Assembly: GCA_025093555.1 (NCBI GenBank)
Contig: JAIWNF010000023.1
Span: 62,001-126,000 of the forward strand
Reading direction: 5' to 3'
Length of the DNA: 64,000 bases
DNA from: Circinella umbellata
Lineage: Eukaryota; Mucoromycota; Mucoromycetes; Mucorales; Lichtheimiaceae
The position numbers were made by a program, and so were the translations under genes. Of this stretch, positions 31,931 through 43,280 are shown in pieces (the stretch's first letter is position 1; each line of letters begins with the position of its first letter). The notes beneath the pieces were generated by a model. The model did not search any database. It saw only the letters and a list, made by a program, of their open reading frames with translations, and was not told the DNA's origin.

Positions 31931-33040
31931 TTACATGCCCTTGATATATTCAGGATGTTCCTTGAAAACAGCATTAATAATGTTAATGATATTTTCTAAA
32001 GCAGCAAGCCAAGTCTTCATGATTTCCAAAGCAGTATCGGTCAAAACACCGATCTTTTGGTAAAAGTCCTTACGGTAAGGACAGGCCTTCATAGCAAGCT
32101 ATATAAATGTAATATCGAAATCATAATTAATCATTTTATCACAGTATCTCTATAAATTTAATCCAGCCCACTTTTCTTTACCCTGGGTACATAGGAAATG
32201 TCATCCCCACTCTTCTACCCTTTTTTTCCGTCTTCTTCCATTTATTCACACGCATACACTTCCTAAAAGTCCATATATATAAAAGAAATTAGAAATAACT
32301 TACACCAAAGACAGGTCGAACAACAAAGCTGTGATGCTTCTTCAAAGTATTTTCATAGGACTTAGTGAAAGAGACATTAAGTTCTTCTTCAGGGTTATCA
32401 ACACTACGACGTAATGCTTGAGCAGTGAAATCAAGACCACTACATATACAAACCGAAAATGAGTCAATAAAAAAAACATAATCACAACAATCAAAAACAC
32501 ATAAAAATAGTTATCCATCAGAAAGAAAGAGTATATTTACCGAGTCAACCACAACAGACCTTCGGTAGAAACACGCTTCTTTTCAGGAGCTTCTGTTTCC
32601 ATGAGACTTTGCAAAGTAGCATTAGCAGTAGGGTTGCTAAGCAACTTGTCACGGATTTTCTAGAAAAAGAAAAAAAAAACGACATATGTTAGCAACCAAA
32701 TCTCCCTTTCAGACACACACCTTGATTTTTACTTCTAGTAATAAACCACCCACTGCAAATATATATATTTACCTTAATGTTGCCATTCATGTCATTTTGG
32801 ACGACAGAGAAAGCAGAAGAACCGAGTTGGTCTAGATAAAATTACCACCATTTAGTCACTTTTTTTTCAGGGGAGGGGGGAGGGGTCTACATGGGTGCCT
32901 ACACCTTATGAATATATATTCTTACCGAATAACTTGACAACACCTTCGGTAGCTTCAAGAAATTGTTCAGTATTAATACCATTGGCAATTTCAACGTCAG
33001 TATAAGAACGCTTAATAGAATCAAAATAAGTGGTAGCCAT
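31931..33040 (-). CDS. GLTP: Glycolipid transfer protein (GLTP/HET-C2 type)
   Basis: A small cytosolic carrier of glycosphingolipids between membranes. Five exons on the minus strand: 33040..32926, 32831..32773, 32659..32541, 32439..32304 and 32098..31931. They join in phase to 198 residues, within the normal range. The sugar-binding residues of GLTP are all present: NDMNGNIKKI (Asp52, Asn56, Lys59), LLWLTR (Trp95) and LKKHHSFVVRP (His134). LDFTAQAL and the final AVFKEHPEYIKGM helix also match. It is convergent with the ethanolamine kinase gene, with the stops about 370 bp apart. No sign of damage. Confidence 0.93.
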
Positions 33041-36000
33041 GATGAAAGTAATGAGATGATGAAAGGGGGTGGAAAAAATAAAGAAAAGAGAGGGGGGGAG
33101 GCGAGAACAAACCTTTCGTGTATATATATAGTCCTAACAATTATTTTGAGGAGCCGACCAAACTACTAAACTTGTTTCCTACCCGATACCACGTTGGGGT
33201 CTTTTCATTGGAGATATAAAAAAAGAAAAACAATAATCCGCTTAATTAGCCCTAAGGCTGTCTAATAAAATAAAAGGGCAATTAGTTTGTGTAAATGTAC
33301 GTATATATCAGATTGGCTTTTTTGGTTTTTGACATACAATGCATATACAGATATAAACCGCTCTCCGCTGTTTCTTATTTATTTAAAATCACTTCTCTAT
33401 TTAATTACTTGGTCTAAATATGATAATGATTTAAATCTTTATTTATTGTTATCTATATCATTGTACATATTTCTAGAACATATATAGTATGACGCTATAT
33501 ATATGTTCTACTTGATGTTTATTAATAACCAGTTTATTCATAAGCTTCTTCCACCAAGAAAAATAAATAAATAAATTATGCTACTCTAAAAGTCAAGTAG
33601 TACAATCATCAACTTTTTTCAAGTTCCTCGCATTATATCTATCAGTCCATTTCTCTACCCCCCCCCAACTTCCAAAAAGAATATTTACGGACCTGTGTGA
33701 ACTAATTTAGTCGAGTACGCTATCGTAAGAGTCATTAAAAAATAAAGTTTTTGACGTGCATACATATATATATATATGACTGTTCCACTTAACTGCTACT
33801 AGCAACTAACAAATTATTGCACTTTTTTTTTGCTGTTTTAAATATTTGATGTCTGTGTAATTTATTATAATTTTTTTTCATCACACCAATCATGCTTGCA
33901 GATATGTGTACTCGTATTGTTTGTACAAAAAAATTGTTTTCGTCATACATACAACCCACCTTTTGATTAGTGAACAGTCTGAGGAGCGGTTTACAAAAAA
34001 TACACACAATTGAAGCATCTTGGTTTAATGAACAAGTCAAAAGAACAGCTTATATCGTCAAGTTAATTCGTTGTTCCCTTCTTCATTTTCATGAGAAATG
34101 TTATCAAATGATTATTCATTTACTACGTAATACTTCCCATACTTTTGATTTGTGGCAAATAATAATAATTATTATGTTGCAATACCAGGCCTTCTATTAT
34201 ATGTAAAAAAAAAAAATTAATTGCATAGGTAAGTATATATAGTGTCGTATTACTATTTATAACTAAAAATTCCCCATTAAATATCTAGCAAAAATCAGAA
34301 ACAAAAAAAAGCAATTCATTTTGTCCAAGATATCAGTAACAATGACAGTAAATTTAAATATTTTCGAAATCATCAGCTGTTTATGTTCGCTCACTTCATC
34401 TGTATTGTTTTTTTTAGTCAAGCTCTGACTTTTTTTTTTGGCAAAATTGCGTTGAAAACCATTTTACGGACAATGCTTTCATGTACTTTTTGGAAACAGA
34501 GAAGTTGAGTTTTTTTTTTACGCGGTTGTTATGATTTCCTGGTAGGTGGATTTAAAGTTATATCATATTATTGTGAGTGGAAAAAGGGTTGTAAGCGGGT
34601 CTGTGCTTTCTCGGAGTTTTTGTTGTGAAACAACTGATAATAATAGGAAGTAAACTAGGAGTTGATCACTGTGGCAATTGTACTTCTTTCTCGTTTACTT
34701 AAAAATCACTATACTCTTCAAATTTTATCAATCCAAGCTTACACTTTACTTAGTAGCAATACCATCTGCGCTGTGCTTTAATTGTAGCCAGCCAATTAGA
34801 AAAATTTAAAATTAAAACGGTCACGAAAGAAAAAGTTATAAAACACTGTCAATTTTTGCCCCAGTTGATTTTTTTTTCTTTAACGGCAATGGTCCAGGGA
34901 GAAAGAATAGTCAGCGAAATCAGTTAGGCCCTGGCTGTGAGTAGTCCACTTCCTCTTTCGCAAACTGTTGTTAACTGGTGTTAGCACAACGGCAAGGGTC
35001 CCTGGAGTTAACCGGCAGTCAGCTATCCAGCCCACTTCCGCTTACGCAAACTTTTGTTACCTAGCATTGGTCTTTTTTCTTTTATATGCCCTTTTTTTCT
35101 TTTTTTATAAAAAAAAGAAAAGTCGCAAGGTCTTCTTTTCCCGCTTTCTTCTCCTTACAGAAGATAAAAATTCAATAAGAAAATGATAAAAATAATTATT
35201 ACTATTATAATTCTTTTATAATAGAAGCAGTAATAAATAATAATAACAAGTTCAATTCAGAACTTGCTTTTTAATTTTTATGTGGCGTGTTTGCGTTGCC
35301 ATAGTAAAAGCACACAAACATAAACGCGTAGTTATGAAAAATCTTTCGTATCTTTTACAAAGTGATTTTATGCATAAAAAGTATTTAAAGCTTTTTCACT
35401 TTTTTTGTAACGTGCCAATTGATTAAAGTAGTTATAATAAAAAATAACGCGTCAAGAATCTCATTTGGTACAATTCTTTGAATGAAGTTCAGAGAAAGAG
35501 GCAAGTGTTTTTGGGTTGTAGTTTTTTTTTTAAAAAAAAAACCTTTCCAATATGACAGTGAAATGAGCAGAGGTAGAAAACGTGGAACCATTCATAAAAT
35601 GGGAGCACTCTTCCAATGCATATGGCATTCTTACTTTCTACCCTGTACAGAGCAATGGTTGCTTTTATTGTATGACTATAGCGTAGCAAACTTGGACAGA
35701 ATTATTATTTTTTGCCTACAAATCAAAATTAAAACCAATATGTTTGTAATCACTTGGTGATAAGGACACGACAGAGCCTTAGCCATAACAACAATGATGT
35801 AAAGGTGACAAATATTGTTTTAGAGTTCATAGCAATTTTGAAAAAATAAAAGTTTTTATCGTTCTATTTGCTTTGAAAAGGAAAGAGAAACAAGGGAAGA
35901 GGCGAGATAATTAGATAAAATAACTATTATATTTGGTGGGCAACAGAAAAATTTTCCATTCTGTATATTTTTTATTTATTTATTTTTTTGTACAAATTTG

Positions 36001-37020
36001 CCATACCACGGGTCAATTGTCAACTTTATGAATATATATATTTATATATATATAAATGATTATTCAATTGGCACTTTTTCTCTCGACAGATCGATAAGAG
36101 TATATAATATCGGAGGAGGATATAGTTGAATCAACTTTCAAGAGGTTCGAAACTAGAAATCAGAAAAATTGGTACGAAGAGAATATCATCAAGGCTAGAT
36201 GACAAAGGTAAATCTTAATTATTTATATAGTACGTATCATACAACGTTTCCAAAAAATAATCATAAAAATCGAAAAAAAAAATTGTCACCCTGCTTAGAA
36301 AATCAATAGCGTTCCGAAAAAAAAGAACCACTGGAGAAAGCTAATGTTTGTATTATAGCGTACAAATCAAAGCCTAAGATTAACCAGAAGTTGGACTTTC
36401 ACATCATATTTAGTAGACACAGATAACATATCCAAGTTAGGCAGAAACTATTTTGTAATTAATATAGGTATACAACGTACATTATATATCTTTCGATGTA
36501 TATATATAGTAGGTCACTTCTATCCTTTATTATATTATAGGCATTAAATATAAACGATGTCAATTGCTACGTTCAAAAAGTGTAAATCAAGCAAAACCTC
36601 GTATAAATACATCATGTTTATATACAGCAAACTACAACGCCTATGAATAATGTTTATTTAAGAAATATAAATAAGAGAATAACATGAATAATTTTTTTAG
36701 TAGAATTATAACATGATATATTAACAATACGATTAAAATTATTTATATTTTATTGACTTTAATGAACGCTGTGCTCGGGTGAGCTTTTTTCGCTCCAGTC
36801 CGGTCTGAAAGAAATAAAGAAAAGTAAAAAACACTATTAAAGGAATAGGGAAAAAGGAAGAGGGGAAAGTTAAACGTTGGATGATGGTAAATAGTAGGCA
36901 ATATGTGAGAGAATAAGAGAAAAACATATGGTGAATAATAATTGATAATTTGAAGGAAGAAGGAGAAAAAATAATAATAATAGGGACTAACTAAGAATAT
37001 GTTGTGAATAAGTGACAAAA
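33041..37020. other. Gene-poor region, nothing firmly recognised
   Basis: About 4 kb without a supported gene. A duplicated segment of about 100 bp lies near 34880-35070: two diverged copies share AACGGCAA(T/G)GGTCC(A/C)(T/G)GGAG, then AGTCAGC, then CCACTTCC(T/G)CTT(T/A)CGCAAACT. Elsewhere there are only AT-rich tracts and TA microsatellites (about 33480-33500, 33760-33775, 36030-36055). Confidence 0.45.
34880..35070. repeat. Diverged tandem duplication of about 100 bp
   Basis: Copy 1 begins at about 34884 (AACGGCAATGGTCC) and copy 2 at about 34988 (AACGGCAAGGGTCC). Both then carry AGTCAGC, CCACTTCC, CGCAAACT and a GTTA(A/C)C(T/C) word in the same order. It is less AT-rich than its surroundings. 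No coding frame is conserved. Confidence 0.55.
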
Positions 37021-37039
37021 TAGAAAAGGAACAATAGAA

Positions 37040-37660
37040 TACTTAGCCATGATCAGAAGAAGGAGGATCAATCCAGTTCAAAAAAGCTCTTCCAGGATCT
37101 GGGTTGTAATATTGTTGTTCATCAGAATCGGGATGTTGATGTGCGTCGAGTTCTGCTAATATTGTACAAATAAGTGGCCAAACAGTTTTAAGGAAATTGA
37201 TGCGGCGAGGTGTATGTTAACAATACAATATACCCCCCGTTTTTTGCACCTCCGGCTTTTGCGCACCTCTTGGCCTAAATTTCACCTGTGCAAAAAACGG
37301 GGTCCAACTGTAGATATAATCAACATCAGGATTATTAAGTAAAAAGTTATCAGTGATAACGTTACTCTATGAAAATAGCTTGCATCTATCCGATTGATAC
37401 TTGAACGATTCAGGATCGCTTCTGGCTGCTTCTACCACCGTCAAGCCTCCCTCTTCATTATAACGCTGTATCATTGCACCATTGAGAGAGTTCCATTCAT
37501 TTTGAGATTCCCATTGATGCCAAGATCCTATATTGTTGATGTGATATCGTTCCATTTTAATCGTAAACGGGTTCCGACGGATAACCTTTCTAGTATGGAA
37601 CTTCGGAACTCTACGATGAAGTCCCATTCTGATTTATCAACATTATCATTAAAAGACACA
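37040..37660 (-). pseudogene. Unrecognised gene relic, split by a MITE-like element
   Basis: The minus frame from 37627 gives MGLHRRVPKFHTRKVIRRNP, then HINNIGSWHQWESQNEWNSL, GLTVVEAARSDPESFKYQSD and a stop at about 37370. Beyond the inserted element (37226-37310) another frame reads INFLKTVWPLICTILAELDA, HPDSDEQQYYNPDPGRAFLN and WIDPPSSDHG to a stop at 37050. The two halves have similar composition and look like one small protein gene, now interrupted. I do not recognise the family. Further minus-strand frames at 37775-38000 (with a CPECQ pair) may be its upstream neighbour or part of it. Confidence 0.35.
37226..37310. mobile_element. Small inverted-repeat element (MITE-like), copy 2, shorter
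   Basis: It has the same right end as copy 1 at 26855-27030 (GTGCAAAAAACGGGGTCCAACTG followed by TA) and the same left core (CCCCGTTTTTTGCAC), but only 85 bp in total. The left tip has changed (CAATATACCCCCCG). The interior keeps GGCCTAAATTTCACCTGTGC, matching the right third of copy 1, so it is an internally deleted relative. TA lies at both borders (37224-37225, 37311-37312). Confidence 0.75.
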
Positions 37661-37989
37661 CAGGTGGAACTCCACGCCACGGAGCGACTCGTCCAATTCT
37701 GGATTATACTGGCTTTGCAAACTGATAAATTTTTGGAACATGTCCATTCAGTTTTTTTATTCGGTCTGTTATCTTTATAAGCGTCGAATACGTATCGGTT
37801 TCAAAACATTACCATGAACGGCATAAGAGCTGCCTCGGAGGGTACATTTTTGCCCGAAAGAGGATGCCAAATTTAAATTTGCTAGATTTGGAGAGCCGAT
37901 TTGGACATTCCTTTGCCCCAACAGAGTCTCCATCTTGTTGGATAAAACTGTTTGGCATTCTGGGCACATTACAGAGATCAAGGATTGAA

Positions 37990-39440
37990 TCCAGACCCAA
38001 GCTATTTTTAAATGTTAGAACAAAAGGTTAATTTTTTGTTTATCTATAATTTAATAAAAATATATATATGTATACCATATGACTGATTGACTCTTTCGAT
38101 CGGGGTGCTGGTAGAGAAGATGTTTTTGAGCAACACCGTTTATATTTCGGCGTCTACAGACACTTCGGGACGATCTACTTAAACATGATCCTTGTCAATA
38201 ACCTACAAATTTATTTTTTAATTGATAACATGTATACGCAAAAACCTAGTTAAGAGTATGAGTTAAAAAACGTACTTCTGCTGCTGCTCCTTATGCTTTT
38301 TCAATTTTTACTCTTTTCTGGAAACTTGTTTTATCACTGCTTTTTCTATATCATATGTGATACGTAAATGCGTTCTGTAAACATTGATCATTTTTTTTTT
38401 GAATAACAATCTAAACATACATAGCCATTCATTAGTAAATCAACACATGTTGTAAGGCAATCAGTTTCTTCAGAGTTCTCGCCATCTCAATCCTGGAATC
38501 GTTTTCCTTGTTATCTTAATCCTCTTAACTTCTCTTTGCCATTGTAAATAAGTTTTATTGAGTGAATAATAAAGAGAATTGCTACGAACATCCCACTTTT
38601 TCATTAGGCATCCTACACTATTTTTAACTTTGAGCTTGTTACACTGTACTACAAATAAAAGTGTTATACAAACATTAGAATCAAGATACATCAGAAATTT
38701 ACTTTGTAAGTGGTTTACGTATCAATAAGATAAAATGCTTAATAGTACCTAGAAGACAGTATTGAAATGTCCACAATAGACAGAAATGATGTGTTGTATA
38801 TAAATTAGAAATATATATATAAAAAGGGTAAATATAATGTAGGGAAAAAACCAAAGTAAAAAAAGTAAGTGAAATAGAGAAATACGTAAAAAAAAAAGAT
38901 TAAATATTAAAAAGGAGAGTTTAATGGTCTCAGCCAAAAACTACTGGTTCTTCATTGTGTACAGTCTTTTTCATTGTCTCTCTTTTTTTATAAATTAAAT
39001 ACCTCCGTGATAGAAATTTGGGTAATGTAATATATGCTCTTATGCAGATTGCGTCAAATCGAATAAAATTGTATAATTAATATTAGTTGCTTTTTTTCGT
39101 ACCTAATTATATCTATACACTTATTGTAATTACCCATTGAAATGATCCATTATTTAGCTCTCCTTTTTTTCGACCAGCTCCATCATGGGGTTTTTTTTAT
39201 TTGATTCTTGTCATTGGACTATTATTAAAGCTGTCACCACATGGTTCACTTTTTCTTCTAGTTTCTTATATCCTCTCTTCTGTGTGTTATTTTTTCTTTC
39301 TGTTTTTTGGCTGTGATTTTCTCGAGCATACGTATGACAGCGCACCTTTAATGGATAAGTCTTTTGTATGTATCTACAACATTATTGGATGGGCCTCCAT
39401 CTTTCTTGTTTACATAGATCATATCCTTGATTGTCCTTTT
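37990..39440. other. AT-rich stretch, nothing recognised
   Basis: Only short frames without conserved features on either strand. No tRNA, repeat array or other structure seen. Confidence 0.4.
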
Positions 39441-39441
39441 T

Positions 39442-39720
39442 TTACATTTTGTATTTCACTTTTATTAGTAGAAAGTAGCCACCGATATTGCTATGCGAGT
39501 GTTGCTTTATATACCATTCACAAAGAATATGTTTCGAATTAGAAAACTGACTTATAATTGCATTTATTACAGCCAAATCTTTGTCAGTTATAAGTGTTAT
39601 AAGTATCCCAACATCACCATCGGCCCAAATAATATTTTGCATTGTCTTAAAGCCTACTTGTATGCAATAAATTTTCTGGGTTGTTTGATTATTTGTTAAA
39701 TTGACCCCTAATTTCATATG
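39442..39720 (-). pseudogene. Mutator-like transposase core fragment
   Basis: A minus-strand frame of 91 codons contains WADGDVGILITLITDKDL followed by AVINAIISQFSNSKHILCEW. This matches the segment around the second catalytic Asp of Mutator-like transposases (TD(R/K)(E/D)LALxNAI...FPxSxxxLCxWH), although the usual WH has become WY. It is an isolated fragment: upstream and downstream frames do not continue the domain. Confidence 0.5.
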
Positions 39721-40467
39721 TGACAGTCCACTTCAAAATCATGGCCTTCAGCCGGTAAATTTAACTTTTGATGCTCGTACAAAAAGAAAAAGAAAAAGCC
39801 CAAATGGTCATTATATAGGCTACAAAATAATGGAAATTTGCACTAAATGTGCTGTTTAATGTATGATGTATAAATTATAAGACGATCATCGATTATGGTG
39901 GTGTGGGGTGGGGTTGGTTCGCGAGAGTGATAGTTTCTCTACATCAATGCTTTTATATTATATGATCCGTTAAATGTTGCTTCACTGACCTACTAGCATG
40001 ATATGCCTGAAGTATTTTGTCAAAAAAAAAGTGTTTCGGTTTTTTTTTTTTTTTTGAGTATGTCAAATAGCTTATTATGTATTACTTATTTTCTGTTATG
40101 ATAAAACGTGAGCAATAACGACAAGATATGGAGATTGTATAAAGTTTGCTATTCTTCAAATGAACTTTAATCATTTGAATAATTCGAAGGGGATTTTAAA
40201 GATCAGCATGCGTTGTTTTTTTACTGATAGTTTTACTTTTGCTCCAATCGGGGTATTTTCTCTAAAAGACAGCTTAGTTTCGGTAAGACGGATTTTTATC
40301 CATTTACGGAAAGTACAGCATTAAATAGTCAAGTAGTCAAAAAAAAAGTTACTGTATGCCCTCTTGTTTTTTATTTATTTTCCCCGTTTCTTTATTATTG
40401 TTTTTCTCTTTTTTTTTCTTTCTCTTTTTACTCCACACTTTAATATAACTTTCCTATTTTTTACAAT
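39721..40467. other. Upstream region of the xylulokinase gene
   Basis: No gene seen. A long pyrimidine-rich tract (40360-40465) directly before the ATG probably holds the promoter/leader of the xylulokinase gene. Confidence 0.4.
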
Positions 40468-42441
40468 ATGACCACTAACGGCTATTATTATCTTGGACTT
40501 GACTTATCTACACAACAACTGAAATGTACTGTTATGAATGACACTCATGACATTGTACTTGAAGAAGCTGTCAACTTTGACAGAGATTTACCAGAGTTTA
40601 ATACAACTCACGGTGCTATTCAAAATGGAGATACTGTCACTTCACCAACTATCATGTGGGTAAAAGCCATAGATATTTTATTTGATCGATTAAAAAATTC
40701 ACCCGTTACTGGAAAAATTCGTGGTATTTCAGGTGCAGGTCAGGTAAATTTGATGGCTAAAAAGAAATATGTTTAAAAGAGGCATGGTGTTTTAAAGAGA
40801 AAAGAAAAGAGACAGAGAGGGAGAGAGGTTAAATTACAATAGACAAAAGCTCTTAAGATTAAAACCCTTTTCGTTTGTACATAGCAACACGGAAGTGTTT
40901 ATTGGAGTAAATCAGGAATTGAAAAATTAGATCATCTGGACCCTAAAAAGACATTACAAGAACAACTCTCAGATGCATTCGAGATTAATCAATCCCCCAT
41001 TTGGCAAGATGCAAGCACAACCCGTGAATGTAGAACTTTGGAAGCATTAGTCGGAGGACCACAAGCATTGGCAGATTTAACAGGTTCAAAAGCATATGAA
41101 CGTTTCACAGGAAATCAAATTGCCAAAGTATGTATATATATATATATATATGAATTGAAAAAAAAATAGCATGGAGGAAAAAGGTATAACTTGATAGATT
41201 TATAGAGACTAAGACATTGAATCTATTTAGATATACCATGATCGTAAAGATGCATATGATAAAACACAAAATATTTCCTTGGTTAGCTCCTTTATTGCAA
41301 CTGTGTTGCTTGGTAAGCTTGCACCTGTTGATTCACCTGAAGGGTCTGGAACCAATCTCATGAATATTGAAACACATCGTTGGGAAGAAAAATTACTTGA
41401 ACATTGTGGTGGTTCAACACTTCATGAAAAGTTGGGATTAGAACCAGTAGAAGGTGGTAAATCATTAGGCAAAATTAATTCTTATTATGTTGAACGTTTC
41501 GGATTACATCCAGGTAAATATATATATATTGTCGAACTGTTGGTGGCAGAGATTGGGATCCAGAGTTTAAATATATATTTATATATATATTTCTATGTCA
41601 AATCATATTTTTTTCTAATATTTTCTTAACTTCTAATGCTTAATCTAAAAAAAATATAGACTGTGCTATCATGCCATTCACTGGTGATAATTCTGCTACT
41701 TTAGTATCTATGAATTTACAAGAAGGTGACTGTGTTGTATCCTTGGGAACCTCCGATACTGTTCTTGTGTATCTGAAACAAGGTGCTGCCAAGGCAACCA
41801 CAGAATCACATTTAATGGCTCATCCTACTGATCCAACTGGATTTATGGGTATGTTGTGCTACAAGAATGGATCATTAACACGTCAACATATTCGAGATAC
41901 CTATGCATCCAGCGACTGGGATGAATTCAATAAACTGTTACAAACTGATATTCAAGACAAGACAGGCTTTTATTATCATATGCAAGAAATCATTCCATTT
42001 GCCAAGGGTATCTATCGATTTGAAAATGGAGGTCAAGTTCAAGAATTTGAAAATCCAGCAGCTAATGTACGTGCCATCGTTGAATCCCAATTTCTTTCCA
42101 TTCGAATTCGTCTTCAACGCATGACAACAGTGGAATCCAAACGTATCCTAGCAACGGGAGGTGCTGCAGCAAATACAGCTTTACTTCAAGTGTTATCCAA
42201 TGTTTTAGGATTGCCTGTTTATAAGCAAAAGGGTATGAACAGTGCAAGTTTAGGTGGTGCTTTATTGGCTAAATACGGTGTTGTTGATCATGCTGATAAT
42301 GGATTTAAGGAAATGATGGAAAAACATGCAATCGGAGAGCCAGAGCTTGTGTGTAAACCAGATTTGGAATCAACCAAAAAATATGCTGCTCGAGAGAATG
42401 AATATGTACGATTAGAAAAGTTGGTCGTTGATCAGCAATAA
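40468..42441 (+). CDS. XKS1: Xylulokinase (D-xylulose kinase, FGGY family)
   Basis: It phosphorylates D-xylulose to xylulose-5-phosphate, feeding pentoses into the pentose phosphate pathway in the cytosol. Four exons, 40468..40743, 40885..41127, 41231..41513 and 41660..42441, join in phase to 527 residues, typical for the family. The FGGY fold is seen from end to end: YLGLDLSTQQLKCTV (phosphate loop 1), SGAGQQHGSVYW, WQDASTTRECRTLE, ERFTGNQIAKI, PFTGDNSATL (catalytic Asp region), VVSLGTSDTVLVY (phosphate loop 2) and the ATP-site segment ILATGGAAANTALLQVLSNV. The start is well placed after a T-rich leader. Introns are 100-150 bp with GTA donors. No sign of damage. Confidence 0.95.
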
Positions 42442-42600
42442 AATAATATTCTTTAATTTTTTTTTTTTGTGGTTTTTTGGTTTGTCTTTTTTTTTTTAAT
42501 AATTTACTGTTTATTATTTGATACATGTTGTGAATATGGCGATGATGATGCGTGGATGATCAAGGAAATAAAATATACATTATTATTATGACTATTATTA

Positions 42601-43280
42601 TTAGGTTTGTTGTGCAGGTGTTTGTAATAATTGCGATTGTTGTTGTGGTGGTGTTTGTCCCTGCTGCTGTTGTGGTTGTTGATCTTTTGATGGTACAGAG
42701 TTACGTAAATACATCCAATGATAATATTGCATACGATGAACTTCTTGGGTATGATCGGATGTAGTAATATAATCTCTAAATTGTGCGTGTTGTAAAAGAT
42801 CTAGAAAATGTAACGCGTGTGGATATCTAATAAACAAGTATGCGGCGCATAGGCTGTTAGATTTGTCACTATTTTTTTGTTGTTGTTGTAATTATTGATG
42901 TGCCTAACCCAAATTGATCATTCGGGGGGAAATATACATATATAACTTACACAACAAATTTTGCATATTCAGGTTTTTTCCAGTATTGTAAGTATTCCAA
43001 GTAATTGATAAATGCTTCGTCTTTAAAATATTGTTGTTGTGCTAAATCTAGGGTACGTGTATAATATATAAACTTTTGTTAATGTAATTGGTTTGAGTAA
43101 AAGAAAAAAAAACCAATAATAAAGAAATAAAAGTGAATCAATTTCTGATTAGGACTTACGATTTATATACCATGGATTCGATAAACATTGTATAAACTCT
43201 AATTCCATTTGGAATCTTTCTTGTTCATCTTTTTCATTAGGTTGTTGTTGCTGTTGTGGTGGTGGTGGTGATGGTGTCAT
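42601..43280 (-). CDS. MED31: Mediator complex subunit 31 (SOH1)
   Basis: Middle-module subunit of the Mediator coactivator, nuclear. Three exons on the minus strand, 43280..43160, 43047..42951 and 42826..42601, join in phase to 147 residues. The nearly invariant Med31 core is complete: RFQMELEFIQCLSNPWYINH, LAQQQYFKDEAFINYLEYLQ, YWKKPEYAKFVVYPHALHFL and the FRDYI motif. A Pro/Gln-rich N-terminus and a Gln-rich C-terminal tail (about 40 residues) flank the core. It is convergent with xylulokinase, with the two stops only about 160 bp apart. Confidence 0.95.

Noticed and set aside
36120..36180. tRNA-like GGTTCGAAACT word
   Set aside because: No matching A-box or cloverleaf arms around it; no tRNA gene could be supported anywhere in the window.
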